From positions 372,001-436,000 of the forward strand of contig WGOE01000006.1 of assembly GCA_016124195.1 (NCBI GenBank): 64,000 nt of DNA, written 5' to 3'. A model generated the notes under the pieces. It saw nothing but the letters and a program-made list of their open reading frames with translations. It was not told the origin of the DNA and ran no database searches. The first letter of the stretch is position 1. Each line of letters starts with the position of its first letter. The translations under genes were made by a program, and so were the position numbers. Shown here one piece after another: positions 61,609 to 64,000 of this stretch. This DNA is from a bacterium (GTDB taxonomy: Bacteria > Pseudomonadota > Alphaproteobacteria > Rhodobacterales > Rhodobacteraceae).

Positions 61609-61660
61609 GGTCAGGCACGGCGGTCAGGTGCGGCGGTCAGGTGCGGCGGTCGGGCGCCGC
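61609..61660. repeat. 13-bp tandem repeat upstream of the SDR gene
   Basis: Four units of 13 bp begin at 61609, 61622, 61635 and 61648, with consensus GGTCAGGTGCGGC; the inner two are identical. They lie between purF and the SDR gene and overlap the SDR ribosome site, so copy number could alter translation. Confidence 0.8.
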
Positions 61661-61736
61661 GTTCAGGATTTCTCAAAGGCGGCGCGGCGGACCTGACAGC
61701 AGGCGCCAGCACCGCGCAGGCATCAAGCCGCCAGCC

Positions 61737-63200
61737 TCACTCCGCCGCCTTCATCTCGAATCCCTCTTCGATCTTGTCCGAAGGGGTGATCGGATAGTCG
61801 CCCGAAAAACACGCATCGCAATAGCGCGGCGCCTTGGGATCGCGGCCATTCGCCTCGCCGGCCGCGCGGTAGAGCCCGTCGAGCGTGATGAACTTGAGGC
61901 TGTCCACCCCGATCCAGTCGCGCATCTCGTCCTCGGACATCGTCGCGGCCAGGAGTTTCGAGCGTTCCGGCGTGTCGACCCCGTAAAAGCAGGGCCAGGC
62001 GGTGGGCGGGCTTGCGATGCGAAAGTGGACCTCGGCTGCCCCGGCTTCAAGGATCATGTCCTTGATCTTGCGCGAGGTTGTGCCGCGCACCACCGAATCG
62101 TCGACCAGGATCACCCGCTTGCCCTTGATCAGCGCGCGGTTGACGTTGAGCTTCAGGCGCACCCCCATGTTGCGGATGCTTTCGGTCGGCTCGATGAAGG
62201 TGCGGCCCATGTACTGGTTGCGGATGATCCCCATCGCATAGGGGATGCCGGATTCCTGGCTGTAGCCGATCGCCGCCGGCGTGCCGCTGTCGGGCACCGG
62301 GCAGACGAGGTCGGCCTCGACCGGGGCCTCGCGCGCCAGTTCCACCCCGATCTGGCGCCGCGTCTCATAGACCGACCGGCCGCCCAGGATCGAGTCGGGG
62401 CGCGAGAAATAGACATGTTCGAAGATGCAGAACCGCGAGGCCGGCGCACCAAAGGGGCGCGAGGAGGTGATCTTGCCATCCTCGATCACGATCATCTCGC
62501 CGGGTTCGACCTCGCGGACGAATTCGGCCCCGATGATGTCAAGCCCGCAGGTCTCGGACGACAATGCCCAGGACTGGTCACCCAGCCGGCCCAGAACCAG
62601 GGGCCTGACGCCCAACTGATCGCGCACGCCGATCAGCTTGGTCCGCGTCATGGCGACCACGGAAAACGCCCCCTCGACCCGGCGCAGCGCGTCCTTCATC
62701 CGTTCCGGGATGGTCTTCTGGATCGAACGCGCCATCAGGTGGATGATGCATTCCGAATCCGACGACGACTGGAAGATCGACCCGCGCTCCACCAGTTCCT
62801 TGCGCAAGGCCGCGGCATTGGTCAGGTTGCCGTTGTGGGCGATGGCCGCGCCGCCCATGGAAAACTCGCCAAAGAAGGGCTGCACGTCGCGGATCGCGGT
62901 GGCGCCCTTGGACCCCGCGGTGGAATAGCGCACATGGCCGATGGCCAGAGCGCCGGGCAGGGTGTCCATCACATCGGCGCGGGTGAAATTGTCGCGCACA
63001 TAGCCAAAGCGGCGCGCCGAGTTGAAGCCAGAGTTCGGGTCATAGCTGACGATGCCGCCCGCCTCTTGCCCGCGATGCTGCAGGGCGTGCAGGCCAAGGG
63101 CCACGAAGTTGGAGGCATCCCCCACCCCGATGACACCGAAGATGCCGCATTCCTCTTTCAGCTTGTCGTCATCGAATGGGTGGGCGAGGTGACGCTGCAT
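61737..63200 (-). CDS. purF: Amidophosphoribosyltransferase
   Basis: PurF makes phosphoribosylamine from PRPP and glutamine, the first step of purine synthesis. The 487-residue protein has an 11-17-residue leader before the catalytic cysteine (KEECGIFGVIG, Cys18), which is normally removed. It also has HALQHRGQEAGGIV, the PRPP loop VILVDDSVVRGTT and the 4Fe-type cysteines near the C-terminus (SPPTAWPCFYGVD and RYCDACFSGDY). The start has a strong site (GGAGGATTC). cvpA lies upstream, the same pairing as in E. coli. Confidence 0.97.
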   Translation of the reverse strand: MQRHLAHPFDDDKLKEECGIFGVIGVGDASNFVALGLHALQHRGQEAGGIVSYDPNSGFNSARRFGYVRDNFTRADVMDTLPGALAIGHVRYSTAGSKGATAIRDVQPFFGEFSMGGAAIAHNGNLTNAAALRKELVERGSIFQSSSDSECIIHLMARSIQKTIPERMKDALRRVEGAFSVVAMTRTKLIGVRDQLGVRPLVLGRLGDQSWALSSETCGLDIIGAEFVREVEPGEMIVIEDGKITSSRPFGAPASRFCIFEHVYFSRPDSILGGRSVYETRRQIGVELAREAPVEADLVCPVPDSGTPAAIGYSQESGIPYAMGIIRNQYMGRTFIEPTESIRNMGVRLKLNVNRALIKGKRVILVDDSVVRGTTSRKIKDMILEAGAAEVHFRIASPPTAWPCFYGVDTPERSKLLAATMSEDEMRDWIGVDSLKFITLDGLYRAAGEANGRDPKAPRYCDACFSGDYPITPSDKIEEGFEMKAAE

Positions 63201-63300
63201 GAATCCTCCGGGTCCGGGTTCTTCTCGCCGTCATGTAGGACTTTGTCACCCGGATGTCACCCCCGGATCGGGCCTTCTGCCGCAATGCGGCAATGCGTGC

Positions 63301-63921
63301 TCAGTTGCCCGAGGGCGCGGTCGTGGCGTCGGGCGCGGTCGTGGCGTCGGGGGCGGGCGCGGCAGTGCCGGCGGCCACCGGGCAGATCGCGGTCAGCTTG
63401 TTGTAGCGGTCTACGATCAGGGTCAGCACATTGTCGGGCATCGCGTTCTGGATTCCGCCCTTGAACCCGGCATAGACCTTGGCCGAACGAGAGTTGTCCA
63501 CCATGTCGATCGGCTGATGCGCAAGGTCATAGATCACGAAGGCCGCGGCCGCCAGGGCGATGCCGCGCACGGCACCAAACAGAAAGCCCAGGCCCTGATC
63601 GATGCCGCCGAGGAACGACCGCTGCACGACCGAGGAAAACAGCGGCGTGAACAACGAGGCGACGATCAGACCCACCGCAAAGACCAGCGCGAAGGCGGTG
63701 ATGATCGACAATTCGCAATTGTCGCCGATCACCTTGTTGATCACCGGGATCTCCTTGACCAGCGGCTGCGCGGGGCCCGCGAACATATAGGCAAGCACCG
63801 CCGCGCCGACCCAGCCCGCAATCGCCATCACTTCACGTACCAGACCGCGCGAATAGGCCAAGATGGCCGACAGCACGATAATCCCGGCCACGACGCCGTC
63901 CACGAGGGTAAATCCGTTCAT
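63301..63921 (-). CDS. cvpA: CvpA family membrane protein
   Basis: The 206-residue protein has four hydrophobic helices (FTLVDGVVAGIIVLSAILAY, MAIAGWVGAAVLAYMFAGPA, IITAFALVFAVGLIVASLF, GLGFLFGAVRGIALAAAAF). It carries the family signature SFLGGIDQGLGFLFGAVRGI. CvpA is needed for colicin V release and for envelope tolerance of bile and stress in other bacteria; the mechanism is unclear. The C-terminal tail is an Ala/Thr/Pro repeat (APDATTAPDATTAPSGN). It lies 100 bp upstream of purF. GTG at 63924 is an alternative start. Confidence 0.92.
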   Translation of the reverse strand: MNGFTLVDGVVAGIIVLSAILAYSRGLVREVMAIAGWVGAAVLAYMFAGPAQPLVKEIPVINKVIGDNCELSIITAFALVFAVGLIVASLFTPLFSSVVQRSFLGGIDQGLGFLFGAVRGIALAAAAFVIYDLAHQPIDMVDNSRSAKVYAGFKGGIQNAMPDNVLTLIVDRYNKLTAICPVAAGTAAPAPDATTAPDATTAPSGN

Positions 63922-63954
63922 CACACTCTCCCGCGCTTCTGCCTGCGCCGTCCC

Positions 63955-64000
63955 TTAGCCCGCACCGAACATCTCGCCCACGAAGGCTGTCAGATCCGGC
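63955..64000 (-). CDS. C-terminal end of an unidentified gene, possibly radA (runs off the right edge)
   Basis: The minus strand reads PDLTAFVGEMFGAG followed by TAA at 63955-63957. Only 14-15 codons are inside the window, too few for recognition. The order radA-cvpA-purF is common in Rhodobacterales, so the C-terminus of the repair protein RadA is the likely answer. This rests on synteny from memory alone. The next 33 bp lead to cvpA. Confidence 0.4.
   Translation of the reverse strand, partial: PDLTAFVGEMFGAG

Noticed and set aside
60798-63464. 888-codon plus-strand frame over the SDR gene, purF and cvpA
   Set aside because: It is antisense to purF and the SDR gene, both confirmed by motifs.

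Overview
The window is GC-rich chromosomal DNA from an alphaproteobacterium, most likely a member of the Rhodobacteraceae (Rhodobacter/Gemmobacter/Tabrizicola-like). The evidence is a nuo (complex I) operon carrying the extra small genes typical of Rhodobacterales, an adjacent sciP-ctrA pair, the order pcm-tolC-popZ-like, a birA-coaX-rnj block, and LexA sites of the alphaproteobacterial type GTTC-N7-GTTC. No rRNA, tRNA, CRISPR array, transposase or integrase was recognised. Most of it is core genome.

Layout. 1-7.4 kb: start of an LsrB/VtlR-like LysR regulator, murI, a secreted Cys-X5-Arg phosphatase with a DUF1684 gene, a 27-bp tandem repeat, an RTX glycosidase, argC and ccmE. 7.4-8.5 kb: an endolysin-holin lysis pair behind a CtrA-type TTAA repeat, matching the lysis pair that releases gene transfer agents in Rhodobacter. 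8.6-14 kb: argS, a SPOR protein, nagZ, scpA, scpB and a small gene, closely packed. 14.2-15.4 kb: creA and a cysteine-rich secreted protein. 15.5-33.2 kb: nuoA to nuoN on the plus strand with seven accessory genes, running into birA, coaX and rnj (to 36.5 kb). 36.7-43.2 kb: a DEAD-box helicase, a sulfotransferase, a PepSY-TM protein, prfC and mnmA.

43.3-48.9 kb: sciP, ctrA, ligA, recG, then a 39-residue membrane peptide behind three LexA boxes and closed by a strong terminator. 49-54.9 kb: an Fe-S scaffold protein, hisI, a small coiled-coil gene, pcm, tolC, a PopZ-like polar scaffold gene, a small conserved gene and ygfZ. 55-64 kb: an MsbA-like ABC exporter translationally coupled to a second Cys-X5-Arg phosphatase, a class V aminotransferase, a DmpA-type peptidase, a class I glutamine amidotransferase, an unusual SDR, purF, cvpA and the last codons of a further gene (probably radA).

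Three themes link separate loci. The first is cell-cycle and polarity control: CtrA, SciP, a PopZ-like protein, and CtrA-type sites before both ctrA and the endolysin. The second is DNA damage: ligA, recG and the SOS peptide. The third is a set of unannotated repeats: five copies of a roughly 50-bp intergenic hairpin whose stem covaries around an invariant TTTCACA loop, a nested inverted repeat inside the nuo operon, and two tandem repeats. The best candidate for something undescribed is the LexA-controlled membrane peptide at 48652-48951.
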